A DNA stretch of 64,000 nt from Sordaria brevicollis (GCA_033439795.1 JAUTDP010000011.1:1426001-1490000); one strand, 5' to 3'; numbered from the stretch's first letter, positions 24,801-36,315 are shown. Made by a program: numbers and translations. The notes: generated by a model not told the origin, from the letters alone.

Positions 24801-26240
24801 TAATTACGGTAATATACCCGGGACATTCGAAAATTAGGAGGATAGTATATAACTAATATTAGTAGCCCAATTTAGCCGCCGATATATATCGTTATATTAA
24901 TAATTATTAAATTTATAAATTATTGAAGGCTTTACGTAATAAAACCCCGGGTTTATTATACTTAGTATTATTATTAGAGGATTACCGACTATTCGCCGCC
25001 CTAGTAGTCGATTTTAAATTAATACTATTAGACCGTTATAAATTTAATATATTAATAATAGTAATAAATAGGTTTACGAAGGTAAATTAGAGCGTACCGT
25101 ATAAATAATTTATGACCGCCCGGGATGTAATTCTATTATTCTATTAAGGATTATATAAATTATATAAATTGCTATTGGAAGTAATTAGCGACCGAAGACC
25201 CTAATTTATATTATAAGTAATATAAGAATTATCCGCTCTATTGGGTATTAAGTAGAAATTAGCCACGTTGGGATACTTATAGACGGTTAGGTAAATTGAG
25301 AATTTACACTAATATATTAATTAACGTCTACGGCTTTATATTAATTATAATTAAGACGATTAGTCGGAATATATATTAACCCTTAATATTATTTAGGCTA
25401 GCCTACTATACGATAATTTAGGTAGATTATCCCTACGCGAAATAATTACGGGTTACGCTATATTTAGTATTTTGGATTAGGAAATACGAGATAATCCGAA
25501 ATTACTAAGGAAAGGGATAAACCGATAGGAAGCTTATTAATTAGTAGAGCGGATAAAAAGATATTACTAAATCGTAAGGGAAAGTATCGAAAAAGCGTAA
25601 TAATAATAAATAGCGTAAATTAATAAATATCGTAGAGAATTAGATTTCGGAGTCGGAAATCGTATTTTTATTATTAAGAGGGGTTAAAATACCGACCGCC
25701 CTAACGATAAATTCGATTACAAATTAATAAGAATACCCTATTTAATTAAGGCTATAAAAAAATATTTATATAAATTCGAAGTTCCGGAGGGATGGAGAAG
25801 AATTACGGTTTATTACGTAAATCGGTTACGTTTATGCCCGAATAATTTATTATTAAGATAAGGAAACGAGAACCTACCGGGTGAGATAATTAGGGATAAG
25901 GAAGAATAGGAGGTTAAGAGAATAATTTTATCGAGAGTAATAAAGGGGAAGTTAGAGTATTAGGTAGAATAGAAAGGATAGGATCCCGATTTAAGGTTCT
26001 AGCTAGTAAGTAATTTTAAGAATTTAGTAGAATTATTACGAAATTACTATAAAAATAACGAGAAAATATTTAGACCGCTAAAGAGGTTAGAAGAATAGTT
26101 AATAGGAAATAAGGAGCCGTATAAAGAGGATAAGAAGTTAAAAGAAGGATTAAAGGTTAATTTAAGGAGGAGAGTAATAGTAAAGAAATGAAGAAATAAA
26201 GTATATAGGATGGAAGGAGCAATTAAGGCTTTGGGGTTGA
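21850..26240 (+). pseudogene. pol of gypsy 1: PR-RT-RNaseH-IN-chromodomain (RIP)
   Basis: Domains in order: protease active site DTG at 21,944-21,952; reverse transcriptase from about 23,290, with YIDDILIF at 23,621-23,644; RNase H with EMDANDG near 24,060; integrase zinc-binding block near 24,800, then catalytic blocks VVDFK (near 25,000), SDRRP (near 25,185) and IENLH (near 25,300). A chromodomain lies at about 25,930-26,090, the mark of chromoviruses that target heterochromatin. Many TAA/TAG stops replace Gln and Trp. Confidence 0.9.
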
Positions 26241-26250
26241 GCTTTAACTT

Positions 26251-26261
26251 AGAGGGGGGGG
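26251..26261 (+). other. Polypurine tract of gypsy 1
   Basis: AGAGGGGGGGG lies a few bases before the 3' LTR. This is the expected primer site for plus-strand DNA synthesis. Confidence 0.85.
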
Positions 26262-26264
26262 TAG

Positions 26265-26604
26265 TATAACGATATAAGTTTAGCGATTATAGTACCAGGT
26301 CCCTGTGATTAGGGTATTGGGACGTACGGACTATTCGTTATATTAAACCTTAGCTTTTAGTTGGTAGATTAGATTTAACGACCGTTTAATAGGGTTTAAT
26401 AAGGCTATTACGATTTAGCGACCATTTAATAGGTACGTAGTCGCTAATAACCTTTTATATGTTATTAGGTGGTTTGGTATAAGATTAAACCTCTATACCT
26501 AAATTCTAACCTTTCTACTCTTCTTCTCTTTAGCTTTAGTTATTTATTTGAATTGTACATATTTGCCGTGCTACGTCATTATACGCCCTTATTGCAGTCT
26601 GACA
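26265..26604 (+). repeat. 3' LTR of gypsy 1
   Basis: A 340-bp partner of 18,211-18,550, beginning TATAACGATATA (TG changed to TA) and ending TCTGACA. Its last about 90 bp keep more C and G than the same part of the 5' LTR. Confidence 0.95.
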
Positions 26605-28100
26605 AAAATCCTATTTACATTAAGGAATTATACGTTTTATTCGCGGTTTTATTCTATATCGGCTAATATATAAAGGCGAATTTCCTATCGTATTAGTAAA
26701 AGAGGGAAGGGCGACCTTCTTACCCTATCCGCTTTTAAATGCCTTTTTTTAGATTCGAGATACTTTTACGCTATTTTTATATATAGGATCCGATTCGAAG
26801 GGAATTTACTTTATAGGAAAAGATATACGATTTCGATCGCTACGTTCGTAAAGTTTCTATTAGGATACGAACCCCGCCGTAAAATATTATTATCGACGAA
26901 AAGATAATGAAATTTATTAATAAAAATAAAATAACGGTTTATATCCTTAATAAATTGATATTATAAGGTATTAAATATTAGGTCGCTGCGGCCGGCGGTT
27001 ATTTTTTCGATTAGAAGTAGTATAATAATAATTATAGTATTATTAGTTTAAAGCTTTACGTATTAACGCCCTCCCCTTTATTTCCTTATTAAATTATTAA
27101 TTAATTTTGCTTTTTTTTAGGGAGATTTTATATTAACGTAAGTAATTATTATTAAATTAGTAACGAATTTACTTATTCCGCTAAATAAATCGGTTTATTA
27201 TATTTTTATTAATAATTTCTTTACGATTATCTTTCTTACGTAATACTTTCGTATTAAAAATATTGTAATTATAAATATAATATAATCGAATCGAATAATC
27301 CCCGAATTTAAGAAATTTCGTAACGAAGATAATAAAAAGGAGAAAATACTATTTAGCGCTCTTTACCGATAAATATCCGACGTTCCGGGCCCGAAATTTA
27401 AAAAGGGTAAAAAACCCTTATTAAATTTAAATTAGAAGGGCGGAATAGTATACTTTTACGTAAAAGATCGCTAAATAGTAAATTTTTTATTTATTTAATT
27501 CGATAGTAGTAAATTTCGTAAGTATATTTACCGTCGTTAATTAATTCGTAAGGGGGCTATAAGAGATTTTTTTAGCGATGAAGGGTATAAGTAAATTTAG
27601 ATACCGCTTATTATCCTATTATATAATAATTTTATAAATAATATAAATATTAGTAATTAATTTTATACGTATAATATATATACGTATTGTTATTAATGCA
27701 ATCTCTTTATAGCGATTTTCATTAATTTCTATATCGGTACGTTATTATTATTTATAATTTTAAATATATATTAATAATATCGATATAATAGAGGTTATTG
27801 TAATTAATATACTTTTGAATTGGAAGGAAAAACCGTACGGTCTTCCATTTATTATTAAAAATCGTATTATATATATAGATTTTCGTACCCAATTAGAAAA
27901 CGAAATTTAGGTAGTATTTAGTAAAGCCGTTACCCAATACCGAATTGCACTTATTCGATCCCTAATATTAAATATTAAAGAAATGTTAGCAATTGGATAT
28001 AAGAGAACGAAGCGTATTAATAAAGCTATTTATTCGATATATTTGTCGGTATATTTTAAAGATGGACTAGCCTATTGTATAGATTCCTCCTTAAACGTAT
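26605..28100 (+). pseudogene. piggyBac-like transposase, main part (RIP)
   Basis: Four blocks follow the order of the piggyBac (DDE_Tnp_1_7) transposase. ELYVLFAVLFYIG and RFEILLRYF lie near 26,620-26,780. IIIDEKIMKFINKNKITVYI, equivalent to the first catalytic Asp region followed by the NKP block, lies near 26,890. IFINNFFT, the second Asp region (VDNFF), is near 27,210, with Asp changed to Asn. YNNFINNINISNQF, equivalent to YNx-M-x-x-VDxxDQ, is near 27,620, again with Asp to Asn changes. Nearly all stops are at Gln or Trp positions. A frame change between the first and second catalytic blocks could be an indel or a lost intron. The protein cannot be functional. Confidence 0.75.
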
Positions 28101-28339
28101 AAAAAAAGAAAGGAATAAAGTGTACTTTAATTTACCTATATTATATTACGTATAATATTATAATTTATAAGAAAGATTATTGTTAGGAGGCCTATATGCG
28201 TTAATTAAATTTAGGAATAGTTTTATTTAATATATTTTGGCTGGAAATTCATTAGTTCGGCTTTATAGATTCCGCGCCCGTTTTTTCTCTATATATAGTA
28301 CGATGTTAATTTTGCTATAAACGTAGGTAAAAAGTAAGT

Positions 28340-28896
28340 ATTTATATAGGCCAAAATGTTACCACAGAAAAAAACAGGTAGATTGAGGTTATTTGATTGG
28401 TCGCCCTATATTATGATACATTTGCACGGCTAAAGGGATCTACGGTGATGGTGTGTGCTGCATAGTAGCTGGTACTACCAAATAATCTTGGTGTTTCGAT
28501 GGTACGCTGTGCATTCCCGCCCATCGGCAGTCACTGCTTGGATCGCCAGAAGACAACGCACCAAGCCCTGGATCAATGAAAAAAGTGATAGCAATATTGC
28601 ATTTAACCGATTATATTACGATGAATCATCAGACCTGTTTGCGGAGGCCATCTGCCGAATGCCCAGATTTCCATGTGCGAGAGTTCTCTATGTCCGGCAC
28701 CAAAAGAGAACATCACGTATGTATCAAGCCACTCTTCTCGCAACCGTGATCATGAAAAACGCATATAAAGCTAGTAGGCCCAGAGACTAGTCAAAGCCGC
28801 GTGGTTTGGATGCCCCCCCCCCCAGCTTTTAATGTGTCAATCTCACTTTTGACCCTTCACACATACCTTGCTTGGCATCAAAAACAGCACGCAAAC
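28340..28896. other. Upstream region of AA9 gene 2
   Basis: Normal composition returns at about 28,340. A TATAAA box lies near 28,764, about 130 bp before the start codon, and a short C run near 28,815. The 111-codon frame at 28,455-28,790 has no domain-like content and I treat it as chance. Confidence 0.5.
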
Positions 28897-29718
28897 ATGA
28901 AATTTCTACTCAGTGCCCTCCTGGCTCTGGGAACTGTCCAAGCCCACTGTACGCACTCTCATAATCCAGGTAAAGATGATTCGTGTCCATTTCAGTGCTA
29001 ACACGGAGTCGCAGACACCTTCCCTAGGCTCGTGGTCAATGGCAAGCCAGAGGAGAAGGACTGGACAGTCACCCGCATGACGAAGAACGCTCAAAGCAAG
29101 CAGGGAGTGGAAAGTGCAACGAGTGGTGACATCCGTTGCTACTCCTCGCAAACCGCTGGAAGTGTTGCCACTGTTCCTGCCGGGTCAACGATTCACTACA
29201 TCTCAACACAACAGATTAACCACCCAGGCCCAACACAATATTATCTTGCCAAGGTCCCGGCTGGCTCTTCTGCCACAAAGTTTGACGGTTCAGGCGCCGT
29301 CTGGTTCAAGATCTTTACGACAATGCCGACGATGGATAAGAACAAACAGCTCACCTGGCCGGGCCAAAGTAGGAACGGCCCATCTCATTCATGCTAGACT
29401 GATAGCGGATACTGACGAAGTTTCGTGACAGATGAGTACACGACAGTGAATGCAACTATCCCAACGAATGTTCCCAGTGGCGAGTACCTATTGCGGGTTG
29501 AACAAATCGCGCTCCACATGGCATCGCAGCCAAACAAGGCCCAGTTTTACCTTGCCTGTTCCCAAATCCAGATAACCGGCGGCGGTAGTGGGAATCCCGG
29601 GCCCTTGGTATCGCTGCCAGGTGCTTACAAGACAAATGACCCTGGAATCTTGGTGAACTTGTATACGATGCAGCCAGATGCTTACCAGCCCCCAGGGCCA
29701 CCTGTCTGGAAAAGCTGA
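28897..29718 (+). CDS. AA9 lytic polysaccharide monooxygenase 2, 3 exons, 230 aa
   Basis: Exons 28897-28948, 29015-29368 and 29432-29718 join in frame. Intron 1 (66 nt) starts GTACGC and has GCTAACA; intron 2 (63 nt) starts GTAGGA and ends ACAG. Signal peptide residues 1-16 end at VQA, giving His17 as the mature N-terminus. The brace is completed by His87 (INHPGP), with axial Tyr175 in AQFYLAC. His164 and Gln173 fill the second sphere; Cys59/Cys178 form the conserved disulphide. No binding module. The C-terminal [11 protein letters not shown] block resembles PGAYKASDPGI of AA9 gene 1, so the two are paralogues, but substitutions occur throughout. It is secreted and should attack cellulose or a related glycan. 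The gene is intact although transposon blocks lie on both sides, and its introns are still spliceable. Confidence 0.95.
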
Positions 29719-30029
29719 GATTCATACTCATGGCGGCCCATGATAATGCTCACTACAGCTGGTGATATGCGGGATAAGCGAGTGAAGGCATAAGAGACGG
29801 ATGAGTGGTTACGTGTTGAGCATGCAAAAACGCAGAAAACTAAATTTGAAAAAAGTTAATGGAATGAGTATATAGGGTAATGGGTAGCCTAGAGGAAATA
29901 ACAGTCTTGACGATATGTTGAATGTGGCAGTGAGCTGTGCGTTGTTTTGCTTTACGGTATCAAGGTCCTGAAAGAATGAGAGGGCTGTATAGGAGATAAT
30001 ATTGTGCCCTTCGTCCAATCAATTAGCAT
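29719..30029. other. 3' flank of AA9 gene 2
   Basis: No gene recognised between the AA9 stop and tRNA-Pro. Confidence 0.5.
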
Positions 30030-30119
30030 GGGCCGCTGGTCTAGTGGTATGATTCTCGCTTAGGGTTCAATCCTGAGCATTCTTGCGAGAGGTCCCGGGT
30101 TCAATCCCCGGGTGGCCCC
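30030..30119 (+). tRNA. tRNA-Pro (AGG) with an 18-nt intron
   Basis: The acceptor stem pairs GGGCCGC with GTGGCCC (one G-U pair) and the discriminator is C, as in yeast tRNA-Pro. The D-arm is TGGTCTAGTGGTATGA. The anticodon stem CTCGC/GCGAG carries loop TTAGGG...T, giving anticodon AGG. The intron is 30,066-30,083, at the canonical position after base 37. The T-arm is CCGGG-TTCAATC-CCCGG. A T run starting at 30,123 is a Pol III terminator. Confidence 0.95.
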
Positions 30120-30122
30120 ACC

Positions 30123-30128
30123 TTTTTT
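30123..30128 (+). terminator. Pol III terminator of tRNA-Pro
   Basis: An oligo-T run directly after the mature tRNA end. Confidence 0.8.
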
Positions 30129-30129
30129 C

Positions 30130-30359
30130 TCATCCTTTTTTTTCAAAGTCTCTTATTAAAAATAGTTATTGTTTTTTTTAGGTGTCGTTTCTTATTTTCA
30201 TTTTTTATTTTGAGTTCCATTAAACCCAAAGTTATCAATTACATTTTTTATTTTATAAAAATAATTTGATAAAATTAATTCGAATAATTTTTATCCGTTT
30301 AATATTATAAAAATTATATTTAACGTTTTAAAATTATTAATTCCTATTATTAATTTAAT
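30130..30359. other. AT-rich boundary region
   Basis: Composition drops to AT-rich here. No gene or assignable repeat seen. Confidence 0.5.
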
Positions 30360-30503
30360 TAATAATAGTTATTTTCCCTAATTATATTTATAGCGCTAAT
30401 TTAATATAGGGTTCATTTCTATTCACTATAAGATAAATTTATAGGCGTTAAACGCCCCGGATAAAAACCCCGGTTCTATTTCCTAGCGCGGATATATCCA
30501 CGC
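30360..30503 (-). mobile_element. LINE-A 3'-tail fragment (copy 8, minus)
   Basis: A RIP-changed version of the LINE-A 3' end seen at 44,601 and 54,338: the blocks TATAGCGCTAAT and GCGTTAAACGCCCCGGATAA are in the same order. It is cut off by the LTR that starts at 30,504, so a gypsy element probably inserted into it. Confidence 0.75.
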
Positions 30504-30767
30504 TGTCACGAGCGACGTGGTTACGAGAGACAAGCTTAACACGTTAAATCCAAGTTTATTATAGAATTACAAGATGAAGAAGAAAAGAAAAAAACGAGTA
30601 AAGGGCGCGCCCCGCGCCAGGGTTTTATACCTAGGCGCGGGCGACCCGCGAAGGCGGCACGTAGTTACGTACGCTAGTGCGGTCAACCTTTATTAGGTAA
30701 CCGCCCGAGCGATAACCGGTTTATTAGATAGGGCCCGATAGGGACCCTATCCGCCAACGTTATAATA
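30504..30767 (-). repeat. 3' LTR of gypsy 2, weakly RIP-changed
   Basis: About 264 bp. The outer end reads TGTCACGAGCG (CGCTCGTGACA on the coding strand) and the inner end TATTATAACG next to the polypurine tract. It keeps GC-rich runs such as GGGCGCGCCCCGCGCC, unlike the body of the element. Confidence 0.8.
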
Positions 30768-31764
30768 CTACCCCCCCCTTCGAAAAAAATTTGCCCCGAA
30801 TCTTCGAAATATTAAAATTATTATTATATATAAAATAAATCCTTTACTTCCTAGCGCCTACTATCCTCCTCAATTTCTTTATACCCTTCTTTAAAGGGAT
30901 ATTATCTTCCGGATAATCCTTATCGAATTCCTCCGCTTTTATTTTCTATAATTATTCTTTTAAATATATAAGCGAGCTTAAGTATTTAAAGTATATTTTA
31001 TAATACCCTTTTAAGAATTTAAATAAATTTCTAAAATTATTTATATTATAGAATTTCGGGTTAAAATTATATCCCTTCCAATTTATTTAATATTAAAATT
31101 TATTAAAATATATCCGAAAAACTAAAATTTCCTCTATTTCCTATTCAATATTATTGTCAACGTATTCCCTTATTAATTTTTCTAACTTTTAATTAAATAA
31201 TAAATTATTAAAGTATTTTCTTAATTGATTTATATAGAAAATATCCGTTCCTTTCTATTTATTCAATATTTTTAATTTAAACGAATAATTATATTTCTCT
31301 TTAATTTTAAAATATTAATTCATTAAAGGAAAATCGAATTTGTAATTCGGCAGATTTATAAATTTATTCCGCTTAATAATAAATATTTTATCCCTAAAAC
31401 CGAAATTTAAGACGCGTTAATATTTATCCGCTTATTTAATTATTCGTTCTTAAACCTTAATAATATATTTTTTTATTTTTTCTATTCGTTCTACTATCCT
31501 TTACGCGTCTTCGCGGTTAAATTTTTCCTTAATCGTTAATTTAATACTATTAAAATTAATACGTACTCCCTAATTTAAAATACCGGGTATAAGGAATCCC
31601 TTTAATACTTTGTACGGTTATATTCCTTTTAAATTATTATATAGTATTCCTATTTAAATAATATTTATCGTTAAAATTACTTTTAACTAATTATTTTAAA
31701 AATATTTAATAAAAGGACGGAAATATTAATCGAAATATTTATTTATAATCTCCGCTTATTAAAA
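30504..31764 (-). mobile_element. Gypsy chromovirus 2, 3' part only (minus)
   Basis: On the minus strand the order is integrase C-terminus, chromodomain (about 31,140-30,960, EIEEILVFRIYF... with stops at Gln/Trp), polypurine tract GGGGGGGG (30,771-30,778) and 3' LTR (30,767-30,504). The rest is replaced at 31,765 by the 5' end of LINE-A copy 1, so the upstream two-thirds of the element is absent here. Confidence 0.85.
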
Positions 31765-34110
31765 ACTGCTTTACAACCGGAAACGCCGATTTCTAGTCGA
31801 GGAGCGCTCTAAAACGAAAACTAATAACGGGAATCGATTTAAAAGGGTCTTTTACGTCCCTCGCAATATCCCGCGACGTATATAACGATAACGTTAAATT
31901 ATTATTATTAATAACAATTAATAGCGGTGCCTATAAATTCGAAAATAATATTTATAACCCGTTCGTAAAAATTTCAATTTATAACGACCCCGAAGCCGTA
32001 TTTATTATAAAGAATTCGGAGAAACCGTTAAACGACGACGAAATTCTAAAGAAATTTATTATTAAAGTAAATAAATTTATAAATTATAACGCTATTTCGC
32101 TCGAAAATTATTATTAAATTCGTAAATTATTTATTAAATTCGTATCGGCCTTCGTAAAAAAAAAAAAATAACGCGCCCCGAAATTAATAAAATTAATATT
32201 AATTAAATTATTACCCGGAAGGAATTTAACGATTTAAAGAAAACGATTCTATAAAAATCATAAAAAAACGCTAAAAAAGTATTAAAAACGTAAATTAGAA
32301 TTATAAAAAACGCTTTTTCTAAAACCGGATTTATCCCCTAATATATTATAATTACCCCCCCCCCCCCCTAAAAACCCTTTCCGTTAATTATAATTGTACT
32401 TTTTTAATCGGAAGCGTTACAATTAATATTTAATATTTAAAGCGGACGAACAAAGAAACGAAGATTTAAATCGAAAAAGAATTTCGTAATTTAAAACCCG
32501 GTAATATAATACGCAACGCTATTAAATTATTAACGACCGGAAATTATAAAATTATATTCGACGATATTATATATAAATAATATTAATAGTATTCAATTTA
32601 AATTAAAAAGGTTTTCGGTAATAAAATATTCGTATTATTAAATATTATTACGTTAATTAATAAAAGCTTCCTTTAAATAAATATCGTTGAGTATATTAAA
32701 ATAGAGGAAATTACCCGCTTAATATAATAAAAAAACCTTAAAGCCTCTATTATTAAAAACCATCCGTAAAAAAAATAAAATAACGAAAAACGAAAATTCT
32801 TTATAATAAAAGTCGCGATTATAAAAGCGGCCGAAACCCTTTATATAAATTTCCTCCTATAAAAAGGGGGTATATACGCCTACGAACCCTTCTCTTCCTT
32901 AATTAACGTTTAATAATATTATATTTATTAAAATATAGGATATTTAAAGAAGTTTTACTATAATATTAACGTTTATAAACGATATAATAAAGTTAAATAT
33001 AATAAAAATTGCTTTAATAAAACGAATTATTTATTTAATAAAAATAAATTGCTAATTTTTTATATTCTATATAGAAAGTACGGGTATTACGCCTTCTTTA
33101 AAAAAGAATACCCTATTTTTAAAAAGGAGATTATAAAGGTTATTAAAGCGTAAATAGAAAAGTTATATTTATTTATATATAGGAAGGACTTTATAAAAAA
33201 TATTATATTAAAGTTGATAATAATAATAAAGGACGACGGGGATATTGAAATCCCGAACGCTCTTCCCCCCGCCCGTACTTTTATTATTCCCGAAAAGGAA
33301 TTTAAAAATAAAATAAGGGGCCGTTTTTGTAAAAAAGTTAAACTATTTATTAAACCGAAATTAATAATTACAAGCTTAATGAACGGGTTTACGAATTTTT
33401 AAAATTTTAGCAAATAGAATAGTATTAATACGATCGCCGTTATTAAACCGATTATTTAAAAAGAAATAATATTCATTCTTACCTTTATTATAAGATTAAA
33501 AATTATTTTATTTTAAAGTAATCAATAATTTATTTAAAAATATTTTATTAGAATATAAGGAAATTGTACGAAAGAAGGAAGTTATTATTCGAATAAAAAG
33601 AAATTTATAACGTCGTAATAATTTAAAAGCCGGGTAAAAATTTAAACGAAAATATTTATCGCCCGAAGGGTAGTAAATATATTGGGGTAAATTATTTAAA
33701 AAAAGGTAAAGTAATAATATATATAAATAAAAAATAGAATTTTAAAAATTAAAATTTCTATATTAGAAAAATGTAAATTATAATAACGTTTAAATAATTA
33801 AAAGAATTTTTAACGGTTTATTTAATTTACTCTTTTATTAAAATGTATAAAATATTAAAATACGAATAGAAGTTTCCCTTCTTCGAACTTTTCGAAAAAA
33901 AACCTCTAATAAAATATTAAATCGTAACCGTCGAAGATTTTAACCTATACTATTTTAATTAGAATATAAGGAATAAAATTAATTTAGGAATTAAAAAACT
34001 CTTTACGTAAGTATAGCGATAATGTATATAATTTATTACCTCTTGTAAAAAATTAATACGTTTAGGTAATATAATATAAAGCGAAAAGGATAAAATAATC
34101 GACTACGTAT
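31765..34110 (+). mobile_element. LINE-A copy 1, 5' third (plus)
   Basis: It starts with the common LINE-A 5' sequence CTGCTTTA(C/G)AACCGGAAAC, then the ORF1 and endonuclease regions. ORF1 zinc-knuckle remnants lie around 32,930-33,130. The endonuclease block VTVEDFNLY (GDFN with Gly changed) is near 33,930. A 14-C tract is at 32,355-32,368. The copy ends abruptly at 34,110, where an LTR begins; its reverse transcriptase half is not in this window. Confidence 0.85.
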
Positions 34111-34112
34111 AA

Positions 34113-34251
34113 TGCGGGACCACCCAGTATCTGGTAAAAGATTGTATTTATAAAGAATAATGCCCTCTAAGAAGGTCTTGAGAAGGAATAGTGCCATTTA
34201 GAGGAGGTTATATCCTTATGGTCAACCGTTATCTTATCGGGCATGTCTATA

Positions 34252-34288
<37 letters not shown>

Positions 34289-34323
34289 GGCAGGCAAGTG
34301 CCTACCGGGATGAGGAAGGTCCA
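34113..34323 (-). repeat. 3' LTR of gypsy 3, almost free of RIP
   Basis: About 211 bp. On the coding strand it begins TGGACCTTCC after the purine tract and ends CCCGCA. A (GA)n run lies at about 34,257-34,285. Composition is normal, in contrast to the element body. The inner boundary is the less certain one. Confidence 0.6.
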
Positions 34324-36315
34324 TGACCTTCTCCTCTAGAAATCTATGATAATTATATGGGGCCGGTATTAAATACCGGCTCGGCCTAGAAAACTCCTTA
34401 CTATCCTTAGTAAATCTCCTCCGCTTTCTTCCGTTTTCTCCCGAATCCTATTTCCTTCCTATTCGTCGTTTTAAGGTTTGCCTATTCTAATATTCGCGTA
34501 AGTAATCCGGGGCGTTTATATTTTCTTCGAATATTTAATTATTTTATTTATAGTTATAGCCCTATTATTTGACCTAATATTTGATCTTTCTATCTTTATT
34601 TATTTAGTATTTAAGGATAGATTAGATTTTATAAACGTTATCTCCTTCGAGTTAATCGTCTTATATTAATTTAAGCAGAAGAGTAATTCAATTGAAGGGG
34701 TCTATTCCTTTAAGGGTAGCGTAAAGGTGGGTAATGGAAATAACCGGGTAAATACGCTATTGGGCTAAGAATTCGAGTTTGTATACTAATCGACCGATAC
34801 GTTTCTTAATTTTAAATAAACTATCATATTATTAAAAATATTTCCTTAAGGGGTTACCGGGTAGGTAATATCTTTTATATAAGCGGATATAAATTAAATC
34901 GCCCTCTTTAAATTCAATAGGTTAATATATTTAATTATACTATCGTTTAGCTATTATAGTAGCGAAATCTATAACGAAGGAGGCGTTTTAACGAAAATAA
35001 TTGTAAAGGGCGGCGTAATTTTCCAATCCTTTATAATTATTATAAATAAAGTCTATAAGGCTATAGAATTTAAAACTATATAGTATTTCGTAGGGGGAAG
35101 TTTAAATAAGAGTTAAAAGTAAATTATTAAAATTTTATTAAAGGATGGGCAAAATTTCTATCTATAGGCTTATTTATTCGAAATAATAAAAGCGGATAAT
35201 AATTTCAATAATTTAATTTTTACGTTCTAATAACCCGTTAGATTAGGGATAGTATATAATAATTATTAGTAATTTTATTCTTAATTACTTCTATATCCCT
35301 TTTTAAAATTCTAATATAAATTTACAATCCCTATTTAAAATAATACTTTATAAAATTCCTTAATTGGATAAAAGTAATTACTTAATTATAATAATAAATT
35401 AATCCTCTACAGAGTAATTTAAATAGCCAGGGATAAGGTAAATCCTTTTTAGAATTAGGTAGGATACGGTTATTAAGTAATCGAAAGTATCTTTCTTAAG
35501 TAAAATTTATAAGAGATTTTAATTAAGTATAAGTAAGAAGTTAATAATGAAATCGATAATAATAATTTTTATAAGGATAAGTATTAATAGTACGGATTAA
35601 TTAATATTCGCCGTTGGGCTTTTCTCGGTTAATCTAATTAACGGCGTAATTTAGGTAATATCGGAGGTATTACTTAACTTAATATATTTTATTAAGAAAG
35701 GCGACACTTCTTAATTAATATAATATTTTATCGCGGCCGAAATAGTATTTATTATTATAAACTTCTTGTAAAAATAATTAAATAAAATTGTATAGAATAT
35801 ATAATACCTTTTAATTATTTACTTTAATATTAAAAATCAAATTATTGCGGATTTCGAAAGGATACTCTAATTATAAAGTATTTATACCATCCTCGGTACC
35901 TTTCTTCAAATTAGCTAATATTAATATATATTTCGTATCTTTTAAATAGTTTTTAATAAATTTCTACTTTATTTTTATTAATATTTATACTTCGTTAAAA
36001 ATATATTATATTTTTACTATATATTAAACGTTATCGAATATTATTTTTTCTAACTTTATTTCTAGATCGCTCTTTAACCGGCTTAATACGTTGGGAATAA
36101 TATTCAATTTTCTTAGCAAATAATAGACTTTAATATTATATTACAATAAATATACTAATATATTTATTAAACGTCGGTTAATTCAATCCGTTAATTTTAT
36201 ATAAAGAGTCGTTTATTCTACAATTCTTTTAGTAGCGGTATAGTCTATTAGGACGACGACTTCTTATTTTAATAAATAAATTATTATCCGAAGTCTTTTT
36301 ACTATCTAAACGAAA

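Larger units (their letters stand above)
18211..26604 (+). mobile_element. Complete Ty3/gypsy chromovirus (gypsy 1), RIP-inactivated, 8,394 bp
   Basis: Two 340-bp LTRs flank Gag-Pol remains with protease, reverse transcriptase, RNase H, integrase and a C-terminal chromodomain in the order typical of Ty3/gypsy chromoviruses. The duplicated target AAAAT is intact on both sides (18,206-18,210 and 26,605-26,609). Coding parts are full of stops at former Gln and Trp codons. It inserted into an existing piggyBac-like transposase gene, so it is the younger of the two. Confidence 0.95.
17441..28340 (+). mobile_element. RIP-decayed piggyBac-like DNA transposon, split by a gypsy element
   Basis: The two AT-rich flanks of gypsy element 1 (17,441-18,210 and 26,605-28,340) make up one older element of about 2.5 kb once the insert and its AAAAT duplication are removed. 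Across the junction a single frame of a piggyBac-type transposase can be followed. The outer limits are set only by the change in composition; I could not find the TTAA target sites or terminal repeats, so the ends are approximate. Confidence 0.7.

Noticed and set aside
17441..28340. Mitochondrial DNA insertion explaining the AT-rich stretch
   Set aside because: Transposase and gypsy domains, LTRs and Gln/Trp-type stops show RIP-changed nuclear transposons.
28455..28790. 111-codon frame upstream of AA9 gene 2
   Set aside because: No domain-like content, contains the likely promoter and overlaps the TATA-box region.
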